From contig JBNRMS010000064.1 of assembly GCA_050309735.1 (NCBI GenBank), forward strand, positions 1 to 48,019: 48,019 nucleotides of DNA, written 5' to 3'. The notes under the pieces were generated by a model that made no database searches, had not been told where the DNA came from, and worked only from the letters and a program-made list of their open reading frames with translations. Position numbers and translations under genes: made by a program. Source of the stretch: UMGS1002 sp050309735 (lineage in GTDB: Bacteria > Bacillota > Clostridia > Oscillospirales > CAG-272). This document shows positions 7,832-17,378 of the stretch, piece by piece (within the stretch, counting starts at the first letter, position 1; every line of letters begins with the position of its first letter).

Positions 7832-8332
7832 TTACTTGGTATCCTGTGCCAAGTCGCCGTTTTCCATCCTTTTTTGACCGCCCCTCTCAAGCGCGCGAAA
7901 TGAATAGAGGCTGTTTTTTAAAATGAAATTTTCAACCACATGGTCAAGTATCACAATAAGAAGCATAGCAACCACCCATATCAGCGAAAACCCAAGACAA
8001 ATCTGCCCTAATAGTTCAAAGCGCAGGCCATGGTAGCTCCAGATATTGTAGCCAAGATAGAGATTGAAAAAAAGACCAAAAACAAGCTCCCACGCGGTGA
8101 TAAGCGCCCCTCCAAGGAGGGGTTTTAATAGGTTGAAGGGTCTTTTTAAAGGTATGCGACAAACCCCGATACCGATCAGAAATGCCGCCCCGCCAAGTAT
8201 TATAACAAGCGGATGAGGGGGCTTATGACTTACCGCCGCCCGGAAAACAACTTCCATGCAAAAATAAGTTATCCCCCCCAATACAAACTCAAGATAAAGC
8301 TTTCTAAAAACCCTCTGGCCGCGACCTCGCAT
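7832..8332 (-). CDS. Putative ABC-transporter type IV (CmpB-like) integral membrane protein
   Basis: A 166-residue protein with four predicted membrane helices and the signature segment WSYHGLRFELLGQICLGFSL. This matches the small Firmicutes membrane proteins annotated as putative ABC transporter permease CmpB (PF06541). No ATPase partner is adjacent and the true function of the family is unsettled. It lies inside the polysaccharide operon between the dehydratase and the phosphatase genes, in the same direction, with gaps of about 60-70 bases. A GGCGGG-type ribosome site precedes the ATG by about 7 bases. Confidence 0.75.
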   Translation of the reverse strand: MRGRGQRVFRKLYLEFVLGGITYFCMEVVFRAAVSHKPPHPLVIILGGAAFLIGIGVCRIPLKRPFNLLKPLLGGALITAWELVFGLFFNLYLGYNIWSYHGLRFELLGQICLGFSLIWVVAMLLIVILDHVVENFILKNSLYSFRALERGGQKRMENGDLAQDTK

Positions 8333-8393
8333 GACAATACCCGCCTTTCATCAGTAAAAACAGGCCTTGGCCGAACAATTGCCGCCCGCCCGT

Positions 8394-10250
8394 TTATGTA
8401 ACCTTTGTTTCGGGGATCACATATGTAGGTACTATGCCATGTATTAACTCTCGTATGTCAGAGCCGCCGCTCTCAAGATTCTCCCACAGCTTCGCCAGCT
8501 TTCGGTTAAAATTCTCTTCGTCAAAGGCTATCGGCTTGCCCACGAATATAAGCTCGTGGCTGGTCTTAGAAAGCCCTTCCTCATCCATCATCATTTCCTC
8601 AAAGAGCTTCTCGCCCGGGCGCAGACCTGTGATTTCTATATCTATGTCTTCATACGGGACATGGCCCGAGAGCCGGATAAGATTCTCGGCAAGCTCAAGG
8701 ATCCTCACCGGTTTTCCCATGTCGAGCACGAATATCTCGCCACCCTTCGCTTTAACCCCAGCCTCAAGCACGAGCGAGACCGCTTCGGGTATTGTCATGA
8801 AGAACCTGTTAATTTCTTCATGCGTTACTGTAACCGGACCGCCCTCCTCGATCTGCTTCTTGAAGAGCGGAATCACGCTCCCGTTCGAGCCGAGAACGTT
8901 TCCAAACCTCACGGCGGCAAATTCGGTCCTCGACTTTTTAGCATAGGACTGAATTATCATCTCGCATATGCGCTTTGTCGCTCCCATGACATTGGTGGGA
9001 TTGACCGCCTTATCGGTTGAAATCATGATAAAACGCCCGACCCCGAATTTATCGGCAGCTCTTACCGTGTTAAGCGTTCCGAAGACATTGTTCTTAATCG
9101 CCTCCTCGGGACTGTCCTCCATCAGAGGAACATGTTTGTGGGCCGCTGCGTGGTAAATAACGTCGGGGCGGTAGTCCGAGATAACCTGCTCAATCCTCCT
9201 TGTGTCGCGCACTGAGCCGATAAGGGTGAGAAGGTCAAGCTCCTTGTGTGAGCGGCGAAGCTCATTTTGTATATCATAGGCGTTGTTCTCGTATGCATCA
9301 AATATTATCAATCTGCCCGGGCCGTATGTGGCAATCTGCCGGCAGAGCTCGCTCCCAATCGAGCCGCCGCCGCCGGTGACCATCACCGTCTTTCCCGCAA
9401 TAAAAGATTTTACGCTCTCAAGGCCAAGCTTCACCGGCTGGCGTCCGAGCAAATCCTCAACCTGAATATCACGAACGCTTCGCATCGTTACCCTTCCGTT
9501 GACCATCTGCGAGAGGCTGGGCAAGGTTTTGACCTGACAGCCGGTGGCGCTGCAAAGGTGGAGTATTCGCGCCCTGTCATCCGGGGGGCAGGACGGAATC
9601 GCGAAGATTATAACAGAGACTTCGTATTTCTTAACGTTTTTGGCAATAGTAGCCGTGCTGCCTGCGACCAGCACCCGTCCGAGACGGCGGCCGATTTTTG
9701 TCTTGTCGTCATCAATAAAGCAAACCGCCCTGTATTCGGTCATGCTCGGACTGTTCTCAATATCATGAAGCAGCATATTTCCGGCGTCTCCCGCTCCGAC
9801 TATCATCACCCTCCGGCGATTTTTCCCAAAGACTTTCTCGCCTTTTTTTCTGGTTCGCAATTTGTAAATAACCTTAATAGCCGTTCGCACGATAAGCAGA
9901 GCAAAGGTCATAAAAACAGCCGAGATAATGTAAACGCTCACCGAGTATCCGCCGGTCAGGAGAATATGAGCGGTCATATACGGAATATTTGACAAAAAGA
10001 CGGCGGCGCCGAATTCGGTGCGGTCACGCGCTCCGGCAAATTGCCACAGTATCCTGTCGCACCCGAAAAGCCACTGTGTCAGAAAGAAACTGGCCGTCAG
10101 AACCGGGATTCCTATGAGAAATTCATACCTGTACACAAGCGTCTCGGATATCAAAAAATCATTTTTTAAAATAATTGCAGTAAGGGTTGAAAAGTTAATA
10201 AATAAAAAATCAATAACTATTATTAAAGCTTTTCTAATTTGTTTTTTCAC
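8394..10250 (-). CDS. Nucleoside-diphosphate-sugar 4,6-dehydratase, membrane bound (CapD/EpsC/WbpM family)
   Basis: The enzyme dehydrates UDP-GlcNAc-type sugars to supply modified amino sugars for surface polysaccharide. The N-terminus has four helices, then a Rossmann CoA-binding-like domain (GAGDAG), and a C-terminal SDR domain with GGGGSIGSE. The active site reads S...M-x3-K (NVMGATK), with Met in place of the usual Tyr, as in the FlaA1/WbpM group. The open frame starts at 10295, but that ATG has no ribosome site. The GTG at 10250 follows GGAGG by 7 bases and gives a 618-residue protein beginning at the basic segment before helix 1, so I prefer it. Confidence 0.9.
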   Translation of the reverse strand: MKKQIRKALIIVIDFLFINFSTLTAIILKNDFLISETLVYRYEFLIGIPVLTASFFLTQWLFGCDRILWQFAGARDRTEFGAAVFLSNIPYMTAHILLTGGYSVSVYIISAVFMTFALLIVRTAIKVIYKLRTRKKGEKVFGKNRRRVMIVGAGDAGNMLLHDIENSPSMTEYRAVCFIDDDKTKIGRRLGRVLVAGSTATIAKNVKKYEVSVIIFAIPSCPPDDRARILHLCSATGCQVKTLPSLSQMVNGRVTMRSVRDIQVEDLLGRQPVKLGLESVKSFIAGKTVMVTGGGGSIGSELCRQIATYGPGRLIIFDAYENNAYDIQNELRRSHKELDLLTLIGSVRDTRRIEQVISDYRPDVIYHAAAHKHVPLMEDSPEEAIKNNVFGTLNTVRAADKFGVGRFIMISTDKAVNPTNVMGATKRICEMIIQSYAKKSRTEFAAVRFGNVLGSNGSVIPLFKKQIEEGGPVTVTHEEINRFFMTIPEAVSLVLEAGVKAKGGEIFVLDMGKPVRILELAENLIRLSGHVPYEDIDIEITGLRPGEKLFEEMMMDEEGLSKTSHELIFVGKPIAFDEENFNRKLAKLWENLESGGSDIRELIHGIVPTYVIPETKVT

Positions 10251-10346
10251 AGCTCCACCTCCGCTTGCAGTTGTAAAGAAATAGTCGGGTTCCATGATAT
10301 ATCGTTAACACATAAATAACAATTGAGCAGTTGCGAAAAGAGATAG

Positions 10347-11726
10347 CTATCCTTTACTCTTTTCGGCCATAACAAACAATAAAACCGCAATCAGCGAATA
10401 TGGTATCGGACTGAACTCCCCGGGATTCACCTGTGACATGAGAAAAAGCCCGAAATATGAAACGCCGAGCATGAGCCGATAGGCGTCGGTGCGCCAGAGG
10501 ACCGTTCGCGCCCGGAGTGTCCACTGAAAGAGATAAGCCGCAATACCAAGCAGGCCAAGACTCCCGACAATCTGCGGAATCATCATATGGTACCAGTGCA
10601 TAGCGCCTTTTACCGGGTTGTATATATCGTTATTCCCGGCATATCCCAGGCCCCGGCCAAATAGAATGTTTGAGCTAAAGTCTTGCTTAACCCGCAAAAG
10701 CAGACCATATCTCGCCTCGCCCTCTTGTATCAGATCGGCGAGCGAGTCGATTTCATATAGGGTTAGCAAATCTCCAACGCTTACATACACCAGCACCCCC
10801 GAGGCAAGAAGAGCACAGACATAGGAAAAGCGCGATTTTTTATCGGTTATAGCAAGGTAAAGAAGGCAGACGAAAAACTCTATCGTTCCCATCAGAAGCC
10901 CCCCGCGCGAACCCGACAGAATAATAGCGGCGTATATCGCAAGAAGTCCCAGGATGTGTTTCTTGTTGCGTCTTGCAAACCAACATGAGAAGGGCATAGC
11001 AATCATGAGCATGGTCGCAAGATTGTTTGAGGACTGAAAGTCGACCAATGTACGAGTTTCCTTGAAGGTCTCCCATTCGGGGTAATAAAAGCAGAGCACC
11101 GAGAAACAGGCCAGCGCCCCCATAGCATATATAATTCCGGCGAATTTCTCGAAAATATCGTATTCGCGCCGCGGGAAGATATAGGCCTTTGCCACAAGAT
11201 ACGTGACTACCATCCCGACGCCAAGCCCGACTGTGTAATATAGCGAGGTGGGATTGAAATATTCCTCGGCTGAGATTGTGCCCAATCCACCGAGCGTGAT
11301 TGCAACGGCAACGGCCACGCTCCCCCAAAAATTCGGTCCTATCTCCCATTTGTGCCGGTAGACAACAAGGTGAAATATAATCGCCAGCACCGTCGGTATG
11401 GCGAGCCAGATAAGGGGGAGGAAGGTGTCTGCAGAGTCGTAGCATTTGGTAAGGAAAACACTCATAAAGAGAATCGGTGGCGCGGCGGCGAGTATATCGT
11501 CACAAAAGAGGAGAGCCGCTATCGTGAGCCACAGAAAGAACACCGCGCCCCGCACCTCAAACCCGAGGGCTATAACGGCACACGCTGCCGAAAATTCGGC
11601 AAGTATAAAATACCGGCTCATAAAAAGTCGGTTTATATAAGGCTTTGCGCGAATCCAGAGCGAGACGGGCGGGAAAGATGCCGCGCCCCGCGCAGCGCCC
11701 TTTATCGTCATAAGAAATTCTTTCAT
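10347..11726 (-). CDS. O-antigen ligase / polysaccharide polymerase-like membrane protein (Wzy_C family)
   Basis: About ten hydrophobic segments and the family signatures ILSGSRGG in mid-protein and NILFGRGLGYAG before a large external loop identify a Wzy/WaaL-type glycopolymer polymerase or ligase. In Gram-positive EPS loci such proteins link lipid-linked repeat units. The frame opens at 11747, but GAAGGG lies about 12 bases before the ATG at 11726, giving 459 residues. It is the first EPS gene of the operon and is followed 50-100 bases later by the dehydratase. Which polymer it acts on cannot be told; no glycosyltransferase or flippase is present in this window. Confidence 0.85.
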   Translation of the reverse strand: MKEFLMTIKGAARGAASFPPVSLWIRAKPYINRLFMSRYFILAEFSAACAVIALGFEVRGAVFFLWLTIAALLFCDDILAAAPPILFMSVFLTKCYDSADTFLPLIWLAIPTVLAIIFHLVVYRHKWEIGPNFWGSVAVAVAITLGGLGTISAEEYFNPTSLYYTVGLGVGMVVTYLVAKAYIFPRREYDIFEKFAGIIYAMGALACFSVLCFYYPEWETFKETRTLVDFQSSNNLATMLMIAMPFSCWFARRNKKHILGLLAIYAAIILSGSRGGLLMGTIEFFVCLLYLAITDKKSRFSYVCALLASGVLVYVSVGDLLTLYEIDSLADLIQEGEARYGLLLRVKQDFSSNILFGRGLGYAGNNDIYNPVKGAMHWYHMMIPQIVGSLGLLGIAAYLFQWTLRARTVLWRTDAYRLMLGVSYFGLFLMSQVNPGEFSPIPYSLIAVLLFVMAEKSKG

Positions 11727-11800
11727 GTGAATATAATGCCCTTCCATAGCAGCTAATATTTACTCGGGTTAGAAAAATTTATCGACAATCAAAACGCCTC

Positions 11801-12634
11801 TCAAATATCGCCCTCACTCTCAAGCAGCTCAACAAGATCGGCAACCACTCCCTCCTCATTTGAGCACAGGCAATAATCAGCAATTTCCTTTATCTTATCT
11901 ACCGCGCCCGACGGGCAAACCGCGACATCTGCCGCACACAGCATTTCATAGTCATTATAATAATCGCCCACGGCGTAAATCTTCAGCTCTCCTCCCTTTT
12001 TTGAGAAAAGCCGGCGGTATGTATCAAGTGTCGCCGCCTTGCTGCGTTCTGGGCGATGTATTTCAATTAAATTGCGTCCCGAACGATTATAGCAGAAGGC
12101 GTCTCCGAAAACCGAGTACAGCTCGTTCCGCACCTCGGTAAGGCGCTCCTCTTTCCCGATAACCACCGCCTTATACCATCCCGGCTCCCAATCCTCAACC
12201 GGAGAGAGCAATCTCTCAACTCCGCTCATGCGCTCAATATTCGCAACCGCAACCGCGTCGCTCGGGTCTACGATGAATCGGTTTCCCTCGGATATTCTCA
12301 GGCCAACATCGGGCATATTGCGCCTTATATATTTCGCCGCGCTCAGAGCGGGTTCGGCCTTGAGCAGATATTCTTCAATCGGGCGGCGCTCGGCAAGGTC
12401 ATAAAGGCAACAGCCGTTTGACAGGCTCGCCGGGGCATTTGCCAGTTCGCCGGCGGTGGGTACCGCAAAGTAAATATTCGCCTGTGTGCGACCGGTGCTA
12501 AAGGTAAAAAGCCCTCCCCCGGCCTTGAATCTCTCAACCGCCTTGATATTTCGCTCGATAATCCTTGAGCGCTTTCCGAGAAAAGTGCCGTCTATATCGC
12601 TTAATATAAGAATATTCTTGAAACTATTACTCAT
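11801..12634 (-). CDS. HAD-IIB family phosphatase (Cof-type)
   Basis: A 277-residue Cof-like hydrolase. Motif I DIDGTF supplies the nucleophile Asp13 and the acid Asp15. FSTGR is motif II. A cap domain follows, then GDYYNDYEML as motif IV with metal-binding aspartates. Such enzymes dephosphorylate sugar phosphates, flavin or PLP precursors; the substrate cannot be inferred. The long frame from 12703 is unlikely: the ATG at 12634 follows GGGG by 6 bases. Immediately upstream is a small GC hairpin shared with the HMA gene at 44 kb. Confidence 0.88.
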   Translation of the reverse strand: MSNSFKNILILSDIDGTFLGKRSRIIERNIKAVERFKAGGGLFTFSTGRTQANIYFAVPTAGELANAPASLSNGCCLYDLAERRPIEEYLLKAEPALSAAKYIRRNMPDVGLRISEGNRFIVDPSDAVAVANIERMSGVERLLSPVEDWEPGWYKAVVIGKEERLTEVRNELYSVFGDAFCYNRSGRNLIEIHRPERSKAATLDTYRRLFSKKGGELKIYAVGDYYNDYEMLCAADVAVCPSGAVDKIKEIADYCLCSNEEGVVADLVELLESEGDI

Positions 12635-12649
12635 TATAATCCCCATGCC

Positions 12650-12673
12650 GCCCGAAGGGCGACTCAAATAAAT
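12650..12673 (-). repeat. Short hairpin module TTTGAG-GCCC-TTC-GGGC, copy 1
   Basis: On the minus strand TATTTGAGTCGCCC TTC GGGCGG lies directly before the ribosome site of the HAD gene. A near-identical module sits at 44177-44200 before the HMA gene, also directly ahead of the ribosome site. A longer palindromic relative ends rnhA (28880-28905). Confidence 0.6.
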
Positions 12674-12683
12674 ATTGGAATTC

Positions 12684-12768
12684 TCACGCGGGCTTGCCCG
12701 CAAAAGTGGGGTAGGATCCCACTTAAAAAAGCGGAGCTTTGCTCCGGTTTTTGAAAACTCGTGCGTGA
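12684..12768. repeat. Three-hairpin junction element of unknown function
   Basis: An outer perfect stem TCACGC/GCGTGA closes three successive perfect hairpins. They are GGGC-TT-GCCC, AGTGGG-(loop)-CCCACT, and AAAAAGCGGAGC-TTT-GCTCCGGTTTTT (AAAAA pairing with TTTTT). The 85-nt cloverleaf-like unit lies between the rluD stop and the HAD gene. The rest of 12769-12930 shows a second TTTCACGC match near 12815 and no gene. It could be a structured RNA or a palindromic mobile unit. Confidence 0.55.
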
Positions 12769-12930
12769 AAGGGCAAACTTCAATGTAATGAGAATAAAAC
12801 TTTCACGCTAATTTCCTTTGTTGCATTGTTCTGTTTGTGTAACTCCCGTCGAGCGCCCACATCGCAATACGGAATCGGGTGCTAATATATAACTCAAAGA
12901 AGGGCGGCGAGAAAGCCGTCTTGAAGAAGA

Positions 12931-13878
12931 TCAACTCAGCCGCTTAAGCTTCTCAATCAGCTTTTTGATATTCTCAGGAAGCTCGGCCGAAAAGATCATT
13001 TCCTCGCCTGTTCTCGGGTGGGCAAGAACCAGTTCCTTAGCAAAAAGACACTGGCCGCTTATATATTTCTTGTTCTGCCGCTCAAAATCAGTCCTCCCGC
13101 CGCCATAAACTGTGTCGCCAAGGAGGGGATGCCCGATTCCGGCCATATGCGCGCGTATCTGGTGTGTCCGACCTGTTTCAAGCTCGCAGAGCAGATAGGT
13201 AAACCCAGAGTATCGCTCAAGCACGCGCCAGCGGGTCAGCGCCTCGCGCGTTTTTCGGTTTTCATCGCGGACTATCGCCATCCTCTTGCGATTGCGAGGG
13301 TCTCGCCCGAGAGGAGCGTCTATCTCGCCGCTCTCCCCGCGCATCCCCCCGAGCACAATAGCGTGATATATCCTTCTCATATCGTGTCGCCTGAGTTGCG
13401 CCGCAAGAGCACGGTGAGAATCATCATTTTTAGCGGCAACAATAAGGCCGCCTGTATCCTTATCTATTCGGTGGACAATTCCCGGCCTTATCACCCCGCC
13501 GATGCCCGAGAGCGAGGAGCCGCAGTGGTGGAGCAGAGCATTGACAAGCGTTCGGTCGGGATTTCCCGGTGCCGGGTGAACAACCATTCCGACCGGCTTA
13601 TTTATCACTATTATATCGCCGTCTTCATATACAATATCAAGCGCAATGTCCTCGGGCAACGCGCGGTCGGGCGTCGGCTCGGGAAGTGTTATCTCGATTG
13701 TATCTCCGGCTCTGAGTTTATAGTTTTTAAGAGCTTCGCGGCCGTTGACCTTAATCATTCGCTCAAAGATAAGCCTTGCCGCCGCCGATCGGGTAAGACC
13801 GCAATCTGCCTCGGCCACAAACCGGTCGAGCCGAACAAGAGCATCGTCGGGTGTGACATTGAGTTTAATTATTTTCAT
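12931..13878 (-). CDS. RluA/RluD family 23S rRNA pseudouridine synthase (YlyB-like)
   Basis: A 315-residue enzyme with an S4 RNA-binding domain at about residues 15-60, the linker VINKPVGMVVHP, and the catalytic motif HRIDKDTGG with nucleophilic Asp139. It isomerises uridines in large-subunit rRNA; which positions cannot be read from sequence, though RluD-type is most likely from length and the S4 domain. Downstream of lspA, as ylyB is in Bacillus, it is the last gene of the long minus-strand operon. The start ATG lies 18 bases past the lspA stop. Confidence 0.92.
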   Translation of the reverse strand: MKIIKLNVTPDDALVRLDRFVAEADCGLTRSAAARLIFERMIKVNGREALKNYKLRAGDTIEITLPEPTPDRALPEDIALDIVYEDGDIIVINKPVGMVVHPAPGNPDRTLVNALLHHCGSSLSGIGGVIRPGIVHRIDKDTGGLIVAAKNDDSHRALAAQLRRHDMRRIYHAIVLGGMRGESGEIDAPLGRDPRNRKRMAIVRDENRKTREALTRWRVLERYSGFTYLLCELETGRTHQIRAHMAGIGHPLLGDTVYGGGRTDFERQNKKYISGQCLFAKELVLAHPRTGEEMIFSAELPENIKKLIEKLKRLS

Positions 13879-13895
13879 CTTAATTATAATTATAT

Positions 13896-14417
13896 TTAAT
13901 CTTCGCCGCCGGGCGACGAGACATCGGGGGTAGCGGCTCTATTCATGTCTTTTGCCGCTCTCGCTTCTTTAACTGTGGAAATTATCATATACAGTATCAT
14001 AAGCCCCACTCCGATGCAGATGCAGGCGTCGGCAATATTAAAGACCCAGATCCATATCCCCGGAAAGGCATAAAAATCAATAAAATCAATAACATAACCA
14101 AGGAGAATCCGGTCTATCATGTTTCCAATTCCGCCTCCGACTACAAGCACAAGTGACGCGGCAAGCAGCCTGTCCTTTGGTTTTTTCACGATAATATATA
14201 AAATCATTCCCAAAATCGCTATCGAAGATATCGAAATAAAAATCCACCTGTTGTTCGCTAGCATACCAAAAGCGGCGCCCCTGTTTTCGACATAGGTGAA
14301 CCTTAGCACCCCGTCAATCAGAGCCGCCCCTTCCTCGGGCAGATATGTTACAATCAGCCATTTTGTTATCTGATCAAGATAGACAATCAAAGCGGCTGCA
14401 GCCAGCAAGATAAGCAT
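13896..14417 (-). CDS. lspA: Lipoprotein signal peptidase (signal peptidase II)
   Basis: LspA cleaves prolipoproteins before the lipidated cysteine in the membrane. Four helices are visible, with the catalytic aspartates in GNMIDR (Asp102) and FNIADA (Asp130), plus the conserved ENRGAAFG segment. The frame opens at 14489, but GAGGGG stands 6 bases before the ATG at 14417, which gives the usual N-terminus LILLAAAALIVYLDQITKW and 173 residues. The tail is slightly extended and polar. It would process the serpin and the three solute-binding lipoproteins in this window. Confidence 0.95.
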   Translation of the reverse strand: MLILLAAAALIVYLDQITKWLIVTYLPEEGAALIDGVLRFTYVENRGAAFGMLANNRWIFISISSIAILGMILYIIVKKPKDRLLAASLVLVVGGGIGNMIDRILLGYVIDFIDFYAFPGIWIWVFNIADACICIGVGLMILYMIISTVKEARAAKDMNRAATPDVSSPGGED

Positions 14418-14516
14418 CCAAACCCCTCGCAATCCTCTCTGTGTTGCCAGAAAACCACAGGGGGGGCGCCGCAGCTCGGGTCCCCCCATATACTTTTCTT
14501 ATAACTCTATTGCCGG

Positions 14517-17327
14517 TCACTCTATTACCGACAGACATTTTGAGCAAACAAAACTGTCCTCGTCTTCCCTGCCCTCGGTTGAGCGCATCCAGCAGCGGTC
14601 GCATTTCTCGCCGTCTGCCACAGAAACGCCAACACCAAGCCCCGACAGTGTGTCCGAAAAGGCTCCCTTTGGCGCTCGCCCGCAGACAAGCTCGACCTTT
14701 GAGACAATAAATACCGTTTCAAGCTCCGAACCGAAGCTCTCAAGCAGCGAATATATTTTCTCATCCTCGGTGTAAAGGGTGACGCGTGCATCAAGCGATT
14801 TGCCTATAAGCTTGTCGGCTCTGGCAATTTCAAGCGCTTTCATAACATCATCGCGCAACTCAAAAAGGCTATCCCATCTCGCTACTTTACCGTCAAAACC
14901 ATATTCCTCCGACACTTCAGGCAGAAGATTAAGGAAAACACTCTCTGCTGCCTCCCCTGGGGTGTGGGGCATGAAGCGCCAAATCTCCTCGGCAGTGAAG
15001 GATATAATCGGGGCTATTAGTCTTGTCAGCGCCGATAGTATGATATACATCGCGCTCTGCGCCGCGCGACGGGGAGCGCCATCCCGGCGATCGGTGTAAA
15101 CTCGGTCTTTTGTGATGTCTATATAGAGCTTTGAGAGATCTATTGTGCAGAAATTATTAACCGCGTGGTAGACCACATGAAACTCAAATTCGTCATAAGC
15201 CTTGCGGCACTCGCCTATAAGGATATTGAGCCTTGAGAGAATCCATCTGTCAAGCTCGGGCATATCCGAGATTTTTATCATGTCGACAGTCGGGTCGAAA
15301 TCACTTATGTTCGCCAAAAGGATACGCGCCGTGTTCCGGATTTTACGGTATGCCTCGGAGAGCTGCTTGAAGATATTGTCCGAGACACGCACATCAGCAC
15401 GATAATCGCTCGACGCCGCCCAAAGGCGCACAAGCTCGGCTCCGTATTTCTTAATCATCTCCTCGGGCGCGACGGTGTTGCCTATCGACTTATGCATCGC
15501 CTTGCCCTCGCCGTCTACGGTCCAGCCGTGTGTGAGCACAGTCTTATAGGGCGCACCTTCTCCCTTTGCGGCAACCGCCGTCTGAAGCGAAGACTGAAAC
15601 CATCCCCTGAATTGGTCTGCCCCCTCAAGATACATATCTGCCGGCCATTTTGTGTCCTTTGGCCATGCGGGGTCATATCCGCCCTCGTCTATAACCGCGA
15701 AATGGGTTGAGCCCGAGTCAAACCAACCGTCAAGCGTGTCGGTTTCCTTTGTAAAGTTCGTTCCTCCACAGTGCGGACAGGTAAATCCGGCCGGAAGTAT
15801 GTCGGCCGCCTCGCGGTCGTACCAAGCGTTTGAGCCATTCTCCGCGAAAAGATTTGCAACCGCCTCTGTGCTCTCGGAGGTGCAGACCGGCTTCTCGCAC
15901 TCATCGCAATAGAAAACCGGAATCGGAAGCCCCCAGTGACGCTGGCGCGATATACACCAGTCCGAGCGCTCCTTTATCATCTGCGCCATCCGCTCGCCCC
16001 CCCATGAGGGCAGCCATTTCACCGCCCCGGCGGCTGTGAGCGCCTCACCTCGGAAAGCATCGACCGAACAAAACCACTGGGGCGCCGCCCGGAATATAAT
16101 CGGATTTTTGCATCGCCAGCAGTGAGGATACTCATGCTCCATGTCCTCGGCAGCAAAAAGCGCGCCCGACTCGGCCATATCTTCGATTATCGCCTTGTTT
16201 GACTTCTCATAATAAAGCCCGGCAAATTTCCCTGCCTCGGCGGTCTGATATCCCTTGTCGTCGACAGGAACTATTGTTTCTATATTATATTTTGTGCAGG
16301 TGTTATAGTCGTCGACACCAAAGCCCGGGGCGGTGTGAACACAGCCGGTACCGCTGTCAGTTGTGACATAATCGGCAAGAAGAACTGTGCTCAGCCGCTC
16401 AAGAAAGGGATGGTGCGCCGTTGCAAACTCAAGCTCGGAGCCCTTTAGCTTCCCAACTATCCTATAGTCCTCAATCGAGCCTGCCCTCATGGTTTTTTCT
16501 ACAAGCGCCTCGGCAACTATATAGGATTCTCCCCCCGCCGAAACAACGGCATAGTCAACCTCGGGGTGAAGAGAAATTGCAAGATTGCCGGGCAATGTCC
16601 AGGGTGTGGTAGTCCAGATGACAAAATAGGTGTTTGATATGTCGGACAGGCCGGCAAGTTTTCCTCTGTCGTCAGAAACTTTAAATTTAACATAAACCGA
16701 ATTGCATTTGTCGGTGTCGTACTCTATCTCGGCCTCGGCGAGCGCCGTTTCATCGTGCGGGCACCAATAGACGGGCTTAAGTCCCTTATATATATAGCCC
16801 TTCTTGAACATCTCGCCAAAAACCCGAACCTCACACGCCTCAAATTCGGGCGCCATTGTCAGGTATGGGTGTTCCCAGTCTCCAATAACGCCGAGACGAA
16901 TAAACTGCTCGCGCTGAAGATTTACATATTTCTCGGCAAATTTCTGACAGGCAGAGCGAAATTCGGGTATCGACATCTTCTTCCTGTCAAGCTTGTTCTG
17001 CTTGATGATGGCGCTTTCTATGGGCATTCCGTGGTTATCCCAACCCGGAATGTAGGTCATGCGGAATCCCGCCATCGCTCTTGACTTGTTTATAAAGTCT
17101 TTAATACACTTGTTGAGCGCGGTTCCCATATGGATGTTTCCGTTTGAGAAGGGCGGGCCGTCGTGAAGCACGAACTGCTCGCGCCCCTGCGCCCTCTCAA
17201 ACATAAGATTGTAAAGACCTATGCTGTCCCAGTATGCGAGCGTTTCGGGTTCCCTTTCGGGCAGATTCGCTCTCATCGGAAAATTGGTCTTGGGAAGATT
17301 TAGTGTGCTTGTGTAATCTTTTGGCAT
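14517..17327 (-). CDS. ileS: Isoleucyl-tRNA synthetase
   Basis: A class Ia synthetase of 936 residues that charges tRNA-Ile and edits valine. The HIGH signature is HMGT (residues 66-69, in GNIHMGTALNK) and the KMSKS loop reads KAMHKSIGN. Both depart from the textbook form but fit the fold and position. The GWFQSS and CP1 editing regions are present. A C-terminal zinc site is formed by Cys909, Cys912, Cys928 and Cys931. The ATG has AGGAG 12 bases upstream. Only about 50 bases separate it from the upstream gene, and no T-box leader is visible. In Bacillus ileS also follows the ylm-sepF genes. Confidence 0.97.
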   Translation of the reverse strand: MPKDYTSTLNLPKTNFPMRANLPEREPETLAYWDSIGLYNLMFERAQGREQFVLHDGPPFSNGNIHMGTALNKCIKDFINKSRAMAGFRMTYIPGWDNHGMPIESAIIKQNKLDRKKMSIPEFRSACQKFAEKYVNLQREQFIRLGVIGDWEHPYLTMAPEFEACEVRVFGEMFKKGYIYKGLKPVYWCPHDETALAEAEIEYDTDKCNSVYVKFKVSDDRGKLAGLSDISNTYFVIWTTTPWTLPGNLAISLHPEVDYAVVSAGGESYIVAEALVEKTMRAGSIEDYRIVGKLKGSELEFATAHHPFLERLSTVLLADYVTTDSGTGCVHTAPGFGVDDYNTCTKYNIETIVPVDDKGYQTAEAGKFAGLYYEKSNKAIIEDMAESGALFAAEDMEHEYPHCWRCKNPIIFRAAPQWFCSVDAFRGEALTAAGAVKWLPSWGGERMAQMIKERSDWCISRQRHWGLPIPVFYCDECEKPVCTSESTEAVANLFAENGSNAWYDREAADILPAGFTCPHCGGTNFTKETDTLDGWFDSGSTHFAVIDEGGYDPAWPKDTKWPADMYLEGADQFRGWFQSSLQTAVAAKGEGAPYKTVLTHGWTVDGEGKAMHKSIGNTVAPEEMIKKYGAELVRLWAASSDYRADVRVSDNIFKQLSEAYRKIRNTARILLANISDFDPTVDMIKISDMPELDRWILSRLNILIGECRKAYDEFEFHVVYHAVNNFCTIDLSKLYIDITKDRVYTDRRDGAPRRAAQSAMYIILSALTRLIAPIISFTAEEIWRFMPHTPGEAAESVFLNLLPEVSEEYGFDGKVARWDSLFELRDDVMKALEIARADKLIGKSLDARVTLYTEDEKIYSLLESFGSELETVFIVSKVELVCGRAPKGAFSDTLSGLGVGVSVADGEKCDRCWMRSTEGREDEDSFVCSKCLSVIE

Positions 17328-17378
17328 AACGGTGTTGAACTCCTGTATTTGATGACCGGGCCGGAAGACCCGTTTTGG

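Noticed and set aside
14517..17327. IleS inactive because of HMGT and KAMHKS motifs
   Set aside because: The variants fall at the right positions, the rest of the enzyme including the zinc site is complete, and it is an essential single gene in a conserved operon; similar variants are known in Clostridia.
17328..17378. T-box leader for ileS
   Set aside because: Only about 50 bases separate ileS from the preceding gene and no T-box sequence or specifier stem is present.
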